From Treponema sp. (lineage in GTDB: Bacteria; Spirochaetota; Spirochaetia; Treponematales; Breznakiellaceae): a DNA stretch of 15,819 bases. The notes beneath the pieces were generated by a model, which saw only the letters and a list, made by a program, of their open reading frames with translations, searched no databases and was not told the DNA's origin. A program made the translations under genes and the position numbers. Location of the stretch: assembly GCA_031290325.1 (NCBI GenBank), contig JAITNU010000205.1:1-15819 (forward strand), given 5' to 3'. How positions within the stretch are numbered: the stretch's first letter is position 1; every line of letters starts with the position of its first letter. This document shows positions 8,146 through 14,523 of this stretch, one piece after another.

Positions 8146-8174
8146 TTGACATTTTTTATTTGATTCAATATCCT
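8146..8174 (+). promoter_or_regulatory. Near-consensus sigma70 promoter of the cysK/nif-like operon
   Basis: A perfect -35 TTGACA (8146-8151), a 17-base AT-rich spacer and a -10 TATCCT (8169-8174). Transcription should start near 8181, about 45 bases before cysK. It lies back to back with the minus-strand operon promoter. Confidence 0.75.
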
Positions 8175-8180
8175 AGTAAA

Positions 8181-8214
8181 TATATCGTATTTGTATTGAT
8201 ATAAACACGATATA
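8181..8214. promoter_or_regulatory. Inverted repeat at the predicted transcription start, candidate operator
   Basis: Perfect arms TATATCGT (8181-8188) and ACGATATA (8207-8214) are 18 bases apart. The left arm covers the predicted start point and the right arm ends just before the cysK Shine-Dalgarno GAGGAG (8216-8221). A repressor bound here would block this strong promoter. A 5' hairpin in the mRNA is the alternative. Confidence 0.5.
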
Positions 8215-8225
8215 CGAGGAGTGGT

Positions 8226-9176
8226 ATGGCACGAATTGCGGGTAAATTGACGGAACTGATTGGGAACACACCGCTTTTGGAATTGGCGGGTTATGGCAGG
8301 GGACTTGGTCTGCGGGGACGTATCGTTGCTAAACTTGAGTATTTTAACCCTCTGGGAAGCGTCAAGGATCGTATTGCCCTGGCCATGATAGAGGATGCGG
8401 AACAGCGGGGATTACTGAACACCGACAGTGTGATCATTGAACCTACCAGCGGGAATACCGGTATTGGTCTTGCCTTTGTTGCCGCGGCAAAAGGATACCG
8501 GATCATCCTGGTGATGCCCGATACCATGAGCATTGAACGGAGAAAACTCCTCCAGGCATTAAATGCTGAATTGGTGCTGACAGCGGGAAAAGACGGCATG
8601 AAGGGGGCTATCAGAAAAGCCGAAGAACTCAATGCCCAGATACAAAACTCCTATATACCTCAGCAATTTAACAATCCTGCGAATCCCGAGGTGCATCGCA
8701 GAACAACTGGCGAAGAGATTTGGCGGGATACCGGCGGTGAAGTCGCGGCCTTTGTCTCTGGTATAGGAACCGGAGGTACTATTACCGGCGTGGGGGAATT
8801 CCTTAAGGAGAAAAACCCGGAGATAAAGGTATTTGCCGTGGAACCCTATGATTCTGCGGTGCTGTCCGGTTCCGCCCCAGGGCCTCACAAGCTCCAGGGT
8901 ATTGGTGCGGGATTTGTACCCAAGGTACTGAATACGAAAATTTATGACGAAATTTTCAAGGTCCGGGCTGAAGAGGCTTTTGAAACCGCCCAAGGGCTTG
9001 CGAGCCGGGAAGGACTCCTGGTGGGTATTTCTTCCGGCGCCGCTGCCTTTGCGGCAATCCAGATCGCCAGGAGGCAGGAATTTGAAAACAAAATCGTGGT
9101 GGTTCTGCTGCCTGATACTGGAGAACGGTATCTTTCAACGGTATTGTATGATTCGCTGGAACGGTCTCGTTTTTAG
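8226..9176 (+). CDS. cysK: Cysteine synthase / O-acetylserine sulfhydrylase (fold-type II PLP enzyme)
   Basis: It makes L-cysteine from O-acetylserine and sulfide. All the family marks are present: GNTPLLEL (13-20), PLP lysine Lys47 in NPLGSVKDR, the substrate loop PTSGNTG (73-79), the PLP-phosphate loop GIGTGGT (179-185), GISSGAA near 267-273 and PDTGERYLS near 296-304. The length of 316 residues is normal. The N-terminus carries no haem or regulatory extension, so a cystathionine beta-synthase call is less likely, although CysK and CysM cannot be separated with certainty here. GAGGAG sits four bases before the ATG. It is first in the operon, directly after the strong promoter. Its stop codon overlaps the ribosome binding site of the NifK-like gene, so the two are tightly coupled. 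That linkage suggests sulfide or a thiol as the reductase product. Confidence 0.93.
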   Translation: MARIAGKLTELIGNTPLLELAGYGRGLGLRGRIVAKLEYFNPLGSVKDRIALAMIEDAEQRGLLNTDSVIIEPTSGNTGIGLAFVAAAKGYRIILVMPDTMSIERRKLLQALNAELVLTAGKDGMKGAIRKAEELNAQIQNSYIPQQFNNPANPEVHRRTTGEEIWRDTGGEVAAFVSGIGTGGTITGVGEFLKEKNPEIKVFAVEPYDSAVLSGSAPGPHKLQGIGAGFVPKVLNTKIYDEIFKVRAEEAFETAQGLASREGLLVGISSGAAAFAAIQIARRQEFENKIVVVLLPDTGERYLSTVLYDSLERSRF

Positions 9177-9184
9177 GAGTGTAT

Positions 9185-10522
9185 ATGAGTAAATTTGTTG
9201 ACAGGCCCAGATACACCTGCGCATTAGGAGGCGCCATTAGTACGCTTCGTGCGATTCCACGGGCAATTCCCATTATCCATGGGTCCGCAGGTTGTGGCGG
9301 CAATCTTACCACTGCCATCAATGCCGGAGCGGCGTATATAGGCGGCGGCTACTGCGGCGGTTCCGCTTTACCCAGTTCCAACGTGGTGGAACGGGATGTG
9401 GTCTTTGGTGGTGATACCCGTCTCAGAGAGCAGATCCAGTCAAGCCTGGAAATCATCGACGGAGACCTCTTTGTGGTGGTTACCGGCTGTATGGTTGATA
9501 TGATAGGAGACGATACCGTTGCAGTAGTGGCTGAATTCAGGAATGCTGAAAAACCGGTCATCGCCGTTCCTACCCCAAGCTTCAAAGGCAACTCATTTTA
9601 TGGTTATGATTTGTTATTCAAGGGACTCATCAGCGCGTATATCACGAAGACCGTAACAGAGCCGCTATCGGTGAATGTTCTTGGTATCGTACCTGCACAG
9701 GATGTGTTCTGGAAGGGGAATCTGCGGGAATTGAAACGGATCCTCGAAAAATTGGGATTAAAGGTCAATACTTTTTTTGGTGAAGGCGAAACCCTGGAGA
9801 ACATCAGGAATGCGGGACAAGCGACCCTCAATATCGTGGTTTCCAACAGCTTCGGAATCGAGAGTGCCAAATATTTCGAGGAAACCCACGGGATTCCCTA
9901 TATCCTAAGTCCATTGCCCATTGGCGCCTTAGCAGGAGAGCATTTCCTTACCACGGTGGGGAATGTGCTGCATCTTGATCCCCCCGCTATTGCCAGAGTT
10001 ATCGCAGAAGAAAAAAGCATCTACTACGATTATCTGGAACGGATTGCGGATATCTACAACGATGTGGATCTCCAGCGCTACGCTATTGTGGTGGGAGATT
10101 CCAGTTATGCTCCGGCGCTTACCCGGTTTCTCTCAGATGAACTCGGATGGCTGCCGGAACTGGTGGTAGTAACGGATGTGCTTGAAGAGGTACAGAAAAC
10201 TATCGTGCAATCCCAATGTTCAGGGCTGAATTCAGGATTGAAACCCCATGTTTATTTTGATAGTGATACTTCTTCGGTAAAGAAGTATATTCGGGAAGTC
10301 TGGCCCCGGAATCAAAACAACCGGTACTATGATTCCATGAGTCCGACGGTCATTGTCGGCAGCTCCTTTGAACGGGATATTGCCGAAGAATTCGGGTATC
10401 CCCTCGTACCGGTTAGCTTCCCCCTTACCGGCCGCTGTGTGATGAACCGTGCGTATGCGGGATTCTCCGGTGGACTTTCGCTCACCGAAGATATTATCAG
10501 CAATCTGGTAGCCGCACGTTAG
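9185..10522 (+). CDS. Nitrogenase-like component 1, NifK-type (beta) subunit
   Basis: 445 residues of the nitrogenase component-1 (oxidoreductase) family. NifK-like marks in order are Cys12 in RYTCALGGA, Cys37 in HGSAGCGGN, VVFGGDTRLREQI (72-84) and Cys102 in TGCMVDMIGDD. These three cysteines match the P-cluster ligands of NifK in order and spacing. The C-terminus (SFERDIAEEFGYPLVPVSFP, then GFSGG) also follows NifK. It lacks the long N-terminal arm of Azotobacter NifK. ATG 9185 was chosen because AGGAG (9175-9179) lies five bases upstream; a GTG at 9179 overlaps that site. It should pair with the following NifD-like protein and take electrons from a NifH-like ATPase not found here. The order K before D is the reverse of nifDK and of marDK. 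A NifN-like scaffold role is less likely, since NifN normally lacks the full cysteine set. Confidence 0.88.
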   Translation: MSKFVDRPRYTCALGGAISTLRAIPRAIPIIHGSAGCGGNLTTAINAGAAYIGGGYCGGSALPSSNVVERDVVFGGDTRLREQIQSSLEIIDGDLFVVVTGCMVDMIGDDTVAVVAEFRNAEKPVIAVPTPSFKGNSFYGYDLLFKGLISAYITKTVTEPLSVNVLGIVPAQDVFWKGNLRELKRILEKLGLKVNTFFGEGETLENIRNAGQATLNIVVSNSFGIESAKYFEETHGIPYILSPLPIGALAGEHFLTTVGNVLHLDPPAIARVIAEEKSIYYDYLERIADIYNDVDLQRYAIVVGDSSYAPALTRFLSDELGWLPELVVVTDVLEEVQKTIVQSQCSGLNSGLKPHVYFDSDTSSVKKYIREVWPRNQNNRYYDSMSPTVIVGSSFERDIAEEFGYPLVPVSFPLTGRCVMNRAYAGFSGGLSLTEDIISNLVAAR

Positions 10523-10542
10523 GGTGCTACAAAGGAGTATCT

Positions 10543-12081
10543 ATGAACTATCTTGATGCAAAATCAGCGCCAAGCCGTGAAGACCGGCTCCACGCGAGTA
10601 TTGCCTTTGGAGGGAAATGCGCCGAAGTCCGTACCTGCGCGCTTGCACATGCGAATGGCTGTACCAACTTAAGCTCCCGTTTATTTTCAGAGGCCCAGGG
10701 CTGCCAATTCACCCTGAGCCTTGCGATTCTCAATACCTTACGAAAAGCGGTGATGATCATGCACGGTCCAATCGGTTGTGGAATGTGTTCTACTGCCAAC
10801 ATCGGTACTAATAAAAATTTCAAGCGCCTTCGGGATCCCGCTGCCGAAGGGCTTATCTGGCTCAGTACCAACCTCGATGAGGCGGATGTGATCGGCGGAG
10901 GTGAAAAAAAACTGCGGGAAGCGGTCCTGTATGCGGATAAAGAATTCCGGCCTGATTCGATAATTGTTTGTAATAGCTGCGTGCCTGCCCTCATCGGCGA
11001 TGATATCGACACGATCCTCACGGATTTACAGCGCGAAACAGCGGCAATCATCATGCCCATTCACTGCGAAGGGTTCAAGACAAAACTCATGGCTACTGCC
11101 TATGATGCGGTGTACCACGGCATCCTTAAAAAGTATGTCCGCTCCCCGGATCGACACCTTCCCCTCTGGCAAACCGATGGGGATAAATTCAAAGAGTCTT
11201 ATAAACTGAGCCGGAACGTGAACATTCTCAACGTTGGTTCTATGAGCCGTGCCGATGAAGTTGAACTCAAGCGGCTTATAGAAAGCCTTGGTCTCAATGT
11301 TACATTTATTCCCTGTTATGCAGAACCTGATGATTTCCAGTATGCCCTGGAAACCAGTCTTAATGTGAGTATCTGCGGAACCCATGATGACTATTTTGTC
11401 GGCCATCTGGAAGAAAAGTACAACATTCCTTTCATGGTGGATACTATCCCTATCGGCAGGAAAAACACGGATATCTGGCTTTTGAAAATCGCGGAACGCT
11501 TTAATCTCACAGAAGAAGCACGGCGCTTAATCGAATCGGAAAACCGTATTCTGAACGAAGCGCTTGAGCCTTTCAGAACCGTGTTACAGGGCAAGCGGGT
11601 GTATTTGGCTGGCGGGGAAGTACGGATCCTGGCAACTGCGGAAATCATCCAGGATCTGGGCATGGAGGTGATCGGGTTTAAGGCCCACCACTATGACAAG
11701 TTTGTGGAACCAATTTTTGACGCCCTGGATAACATTGATGAAGTACCCTTCAGCGTTGCCACCAATCAGCCTTTTGAGATGTCCAATCTAATCAAGCGGC
11801 TCCAGCCTGATGTGCTTATCACCCATATCGGGGGGAACAACATTGCCGCAAAGCACGGGCTGCCACTGTTACCGCTTTTTGGTCCATCCTACAACTACTG
11901 CGGTTATTCAGGGGTGTTTGAAGTCGCCCGCAGGCTGCATAAAACGATGCGTAATTACGAATTCAACCGCCAGCTTTCACTTAACACCTCTTTACCTTTC
12001 AAGCAGTCCTGGTATGAGCAGGACCCCTTCTCGTATATAAAGTATGTCTCGGCAGAAACCGGAGAAGTATATAGAAGATAA
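10543..12081 (+). CDS. Nitrogenase-like component 1, NifD-type (alpha) subunit
   Basis: 512 residues. By eye it aligns with NifD at Cys54 (EAQGC), Cys79 (HGPIGCGMC), GGGEKKLREAV (118-128), Cys146 (NSCVPALIGDD) and CEGFK (175-179). Cys278 in SLNVSICGTHDDYF followed by EEKYNIPFM falls on NifD Cys275, the cofactor ligand. NifD Gln191, His195 and Arg96 fall on Met183, Tyr187 and Ile87. No His aligns with His442; the region reads PLFGPSYNYCGYSG (444-457). So it probably holds a P-cluster-type and a cofactor-type cluster but is not an N2 reductase. An N-terminal extension has Cys26, Cys32 and Cys40. AAAGGAG lies 20 bases after the NifK-like stop. Flanking cysK and metC/metI genes point to organosulfur reduction. 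A NifE-like scaffold is the alternative. Confidence 0.88.
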   Translation: MNYLDAKSAPSREDRLHASIAFGGKCAEVRTCALAHANGCTNLSSRLFSEAQGCQFTLSLAILNTLRKAVMIMHGPIGCGMCSTANIGTNKNFKRLRDPAAEGLIWLSTNLDEADVIGGGEKKLREAVLYADKEFRPDSIIVCNSCVPALIGDDIDTILTDLQRETAAIIMPIHCEGFKTKLMATAYDAVYHGILKKYVRSPDRHLPLWQTDGDKFKESYKLSRNVNILNVGSMSRADEVELKRLIESLGLNVTFIPCYAEPDDFQYALETSLNVSICGTHDDYFVGHLEEKYNIPFMVDTIPIGRKNTDIWLLKIAERFNLTEEARRLIESENRILNEALEPFRTVLQGKRVYLAGGEVRILATAEIIQDLGMEVIGFKAHHYDKFVEPIFDALDNIDEVPFSVATNQPFEMSNLIKRLQPDVLITHIGGNNIAAKHGLPLLPLFGPSYNYCGYSGVFEVARRLHKTMRNYEFNRQLSLNTSLPFKQSWYEQDPFSYIKYVSAETGEVYRR

Positions 12082-12094
12082 CGTTTTTCCCCCA

Positions 12095-12130
12095 AAGCCA
12101 ATCGCAAAAAATTAGTTTTGTAATTGGCTT
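12095..12130. promoter_or_regulatory. 36-bp inverted repeat after the NifD-like gene
   Basis: AAGCCAATCGCAAAA (12095-12109) faces TTTTGTAATTGGCTT (12116-12130) around a six-base loop, with only two positions differing. In RNA one of these is a G-U pair, so a stable hairpin is expected. No T tract follows, which argues against an intrinsic terminator. It may be an mRNA-processing or stability hairpin separating the nif-like from the met genes, or an operator: a possible -10 GATAAT (12138-12143) lies just downstream, though no good -35 is seen. Confidence 0.55.
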
Positions 12131-12150
12131 ATGTACCGATAATAAAGACT

Positions 12151-12197
12151 AAGGAGTTACAATGAGTTGGAGACTCAGCATAAAAACGGTACTCCTT
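12151..12197 (+). promoter_or_regulatory. Leader hairpin that masks the small-ORF ribosome binding site
   Basis: AAGGAGTTAC (12151-12160) pairs with GTACTCCTT (12189-12197) over nine pairs with one bulged T. Inside it TGAGT (12163-12167) pairs with ACTCA (12173-12177). The outer stem hides the leader ORF Shine-Dalgarno. The same CTCC (12192-12195) could pair instead with GGAG (12207-12210) ahead of the metC-like gene, so two exclusive folds are possible. I see no SAM-I riboswitch consensus. Confidence 0.45.
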
Positions 12198-12221
12198 GAG
12201 GGAACCGGAGAAGGGCTATGA
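12162..12221 (+). CDS. 19-residue leader ORF coupled to the metC-like gene
   Basis: The ORF reads MSWRLSIKTVLLEGTGEGL. AAGGAG (12151-12156) lies five bases before its ATG, one of the best ribosome binding sites in the window. Its TGA overlaps the metC-like start as ATGA (12218-12221), the classic layout for translational coupling. The peptide has no run of Cys or Met codons, so a simple amino-acid attenuator is not indicated. Its own ribosome binding site lies in a hairpin (12151-12197), so a regulatory leader is the likelier role. The peptide may have no function itself. Confidence 0.5.
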   Translation: MSWRLSIKTVLLEGTGEGL

Positions 12222-13378
12222 AAAGAGGGACTTTGCTTATTCACAACGGGCATGAAACGGATTATGCCTCTGGATGTTCCACCGGCGCTTTGGGGATACC
12301 TATCTATCAAACATCCACGTTTGATCAGGGGGTGGTCTACAAGGGCGCTGCTAAGGAGCTGGAGTTTGATTATGCCCGTTCCGGGAATCCTACCCGGAAA
12401 GCACTGGAAGAAACCATTGCGGTTCTTGAAGGAGGGGTTAAGGGATACGCGTTCAGCAGCGGTATTGCGGCAGTCTCATCGGTGTTGGGTATCCTTGCTG
12501 CAGGGGACCACGTTGTTGCGGGAGAGGATATTTACGGTGGAAGCTGGCGTATCCTCAATACCTTTTATAAACGGTGGGGGCTGGAACTGACTGTAGTGGA
12601 TACTTCCAAGCCCGATCATATTAAAAAAGCGCTGAAAAAGAACACCAGGGCTTTGTTTTTGGAAACGCCATCCAATCCGCTCCTTAAAATAACGGATCTC
12701 AAAACCTGTCTGGCCATAGCCCGGGATGCAGGGCTTATCTCCATAGTGGATAATACCTTCATGACCCCCTACCTCCAGCGGCCTATTGAACTGGGGGCGG
12801 ATATCGTGGTCCATTCAGCCACTAAATTTTTAGGAGGACACAGCGATGTGATTTCCGGACTGGCGGTTAGTCGAACACTGGAATTGGGGCAGCGGATCTA
12901 TGCGGTACAGAATGGCTTTGGGGCAGTACCAGGTCCCTGGGATTGCACGCTTGTGATGCGAGGTATCAAAACCCTCAAGGTCCGCATGGATGCAGAGGCA
13001 CAAACCGCCCGGAACCTGGCACTATGGCTCAAGTCCCACCCGCAGGTTACTGATGTGTTCTATCCGGGCCTGGAGGATCATCCGGGCAGAACCATAAACG
13101 AGGCTCAGGCTTCAGGCGCGGGAGCAGTGCTGTCTTTCCGCACTCGGACCACGGAACAGGCCCTGCATTTTCTGGGAACGGTGAAATTAGCCGCCGCAGC
13201 AGTGAGCCTCGGTGGGGTAGAAACCATTGCGTCCTACCCGGTCAGAATGAGTCACGCTTCGATACCTCCGGCAGAACGGCAGCGTCTGGGGATTACCGAT
13301 ACCCTCATCCGCATCTCAACAGGTCTTGAAGATACCGAGGACCTGATTGCCGATTTTGAAAAAGCTTTGGAGGGATGA
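12218..13378 (+). CDS. metC: Cystathionine beta-lyase-like PLP enzyme (MetC type)
   Basis: 386 residues of the Cys/Met metabolism PLP family. Visible marks are IPIYQTSTF (27-35), DYARSGNPTR (51-60), which contacts the PLP phosphate, Tyr106 in EDIYGG, ETPSNP (149-154), DNTF (178-181), the PLP lysine Lys203 in HSATKFLGGHSD and VSLGGVETIASYP near the C-terminus. The sequence follows Bacillus MetC closely (YPGLEDHPG, GAGAVLSF, MSHASIPPAERQRLGITD), so cystathionine beta-lyase is the first choice. Cystathionine gamma-lyase, methionine gamma-lyase and homoserine-ester sulfhydrylase share these motifs and cannot be excluded. It would release homocysteine for methionine synthesis. It is coupled to the leader ORF upstream and overlaps the metI-like gene by one base or more. 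GGAG (12207-12210) lies seven bases before the ATG. Confidence 0.85.
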   Translation: MKRGTLLIHNGHETDYASGCSTGALGIPIYQTSTFDQGVVYKGAAKELEFDYARSGNPTRKALEETIAVLEGGVKGYAFSSGIAAVSSVLGILAAGDHVVAGEDIYGGSWRILNTFYKRWGLELTVVDTSKPDHIKKALKKNTRALFLETPSNPLLKITDLKTCLAIARDAGLISIVDNTFMTPYLQRPIELGADIVVHSATKFLGGHSDVISGLAVSRTLELGQRIYAVQNGFGAVPGPWDCTLVMRGIKTLKVRMDAEAQTARNLALWLKSHPQVTDVFYPGLEDHPGRTINEAQASGAGAVLSFRTRTTEQALHFLGTVKLAAAAVSLGGVETIASYPVRMSHASIPPAERQRLGITDTLIRISTGLEDTEDLIADFEKALEG

Positions 13379-14523
13379 TGAAGATCGATACAACACTTGT
13401 GCATGGGGCAACCTGTTTTGATCCTAAAACCGGAGCTATCAGTACTCCTATCTATCAAAGTTCTACGTTCCGGCACCCGGCTCTGTATGAATCCACAGGT
13501 TTTGACTATTCCCGGGGTATCAATCCCACGCGCACAGAACTGGAACGTACCCTTGCGCTTATCGAGGGCGGAAAGTACGGACTTGCTTTTGCCAGCGGTA
13601 TGGGTGCAATTTCTGCAATCATAAAACTCTATAAGCCTGGTGATCATATCATCGTTTCAGAAGATCTCTACGGTGGTACCTATCGTTTATTTAACGAATA
13701 TTATACTCAGTATGGGTTTGTTTTTTCATGGGTTGATACCAGTGATACGGCTGCAATAGAAGCGGCGCTCCGTACCGAAACCAGGGCAATCTTTATCGAG
13801 ACCCCTTCAAATCCTATGATGAAAGTTACGGATATCCGAAGGTGCGCAGAGCTTATGCGTAATCGAGGCGGTCACCTGATCGTTGATAATACCTTCCTAT
13901 CCCCTTATTTTCAGAATCCCCTGAGCCTGGGTGCAGACTTTGTGATTTACAGCGGCACCAAGTATCTGGCAGGCCATAACGATACCCTCTCAGGCTTCAT
14001 CGTTCATTCCCAGGATCAATATGAAGAACCGTTGCGAAATGTACAGAAAAGCGAAGGCGCTTGTCTCAGCCCTTTTGATGCGTGGCTGGTGCTGCGGGGG
14101 ATCAAGACCCTGGGGCTGCGGATGGAACGACATCAAGCAAACGCCCAAAAAATTGCCCATTGGCTTCGGGAGCATCCCCAGGTGGAAAAGGTTTTCTACA
14201 CCGGTTTTACGGATCATCCCCAATACGATCTATCAGCTTCTCAGTCCCGTGGACATAGCGGCATGGTCTCCTTTTATCTCCGAGATGCCCGGGATGTGGA
14301 ACCCCTTTTACGAAAGGTGAAAATCATCCTCTTTGCGGAAAGCCTCGGCGGTGTTGAAACCTTGATCACCTATCCATTAGTCCAGACTCACAACGCGATT
14401 CCCGAAAAGATGCGTCTTGCCGCAGGGGTTCATGATCGGCTCATCCGGCTTTCAGTGGGCATCGAAGATCCGGATGATTTAATCGCTGATCTGGATGAGG
14501 GCTTGAGCATCACGAGTGTCTAA
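13378..14523 (+). CDS. metI: Cystathionine gamma-synthase / O-acylhomoserine sulfhydrylase-like PLP enzyme (MetI type)
   Basis: 381 residues in the same family as the preceding gene but clearly distinct. It has ISTPIYQSSTFRH (21-33), ESTGFDYSRGINPTR (38-52), EDLYGGTYRLF (95-105), ETPSNP (141-146), DNTF (170-173), Lys195 in YSGTKYLAGHND as the PLP lysine, and FAESLGGVETLITYP. The pattern matches Bacillus MetI, which makes cystathionine from O-acetylhomoserine and cysteine and also accepts sulfide. A similar enzyme could accept methanethiol and make methionine directly. Two ATGs are possible. The one at 13378 was chosen because GGAGG (13369-13373) lies four bases upstream, while the ATG at 13375 is too close. 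It overlaps the metC-like stop. Its own stop codon overlaps that of the convergent SLBB gene. Confidence 0.86.
   Translation: MKIDTTLVHGATCFDPKTGAISTPIYQSSTFRHPALYESTGFDYSRGINPTRTELERTLALIEGGKYGLAFASGMGAISAIIKLYKPGDHIIVSEDLYGGTYRLFNEYYTQYGFVFSWVDTSDTAAIEAALRTETRAIFIETPSNPMMKVTDIRRCAELMRNRGGHLIVDNTFLSPYFQNPLSLGADFVIYSGTKYLAGHNDTLSGFIVHSQDQYEEPLRNVQKSEGACLSPFDAWLVLRGIKTLGLRMERHQANAQKIAHWLREHPQVEKVFYTGFTDHPQYDLSASQSRGHSGMVSFYLRDARDVEPLLRKVKIILFAESLGGVETLITYPLVQTHNAIPEKMRLAAGVHDRLIRLSVGIEDPDDLIADLDEGLSITSV

Noticed and set aside
8064..8168. Longer start of the spermidine-synthase-like protein at 8168
   Set aside because: The 35 extra codons are polar and Lys/Asn-rich, overlap both divergent promoters, and precede the first membrane helix.
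7014..8204. 396-codon plus-strand frame
   Set aside because: It lies antisense to the spermidine-synthase-like gene, is rich in Gly, His and Asp and shows no family motif. It is a shadow of the high-GC coding strand.
9179..9184. GTG start at 9179 for the NifK-like gene
   Set aside because: It overlaps the AGGAG ribosome binding site that serves ATG 9185.
10548..11060. 170-codon minus-strand frame inside the NifD-like gene
   Set aside because: Antisense to a strongly conserved protein, with no motif and no ribosome binding site context.
9185..12081. True nitrogenase NifDK able to fix N2
   Set aside because: Residues matching NifD Gln191, His195, Arg96 and His442 are not conserved, the order is K-D, and no nifH, nifE, nifN or nifB is adjacent.
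12095..12130. Rho-independent terminator between the NifD-like and metC-like genes
   Set aside because: The stem is long, but no T tract follows its 3' side.
12082..12217. SAM-I riboswitch before the metC-like gene
   Set aside because: The conserved SAM-I core sequences are not seen. The structure present is a simpler hairpin over a leader ORF.
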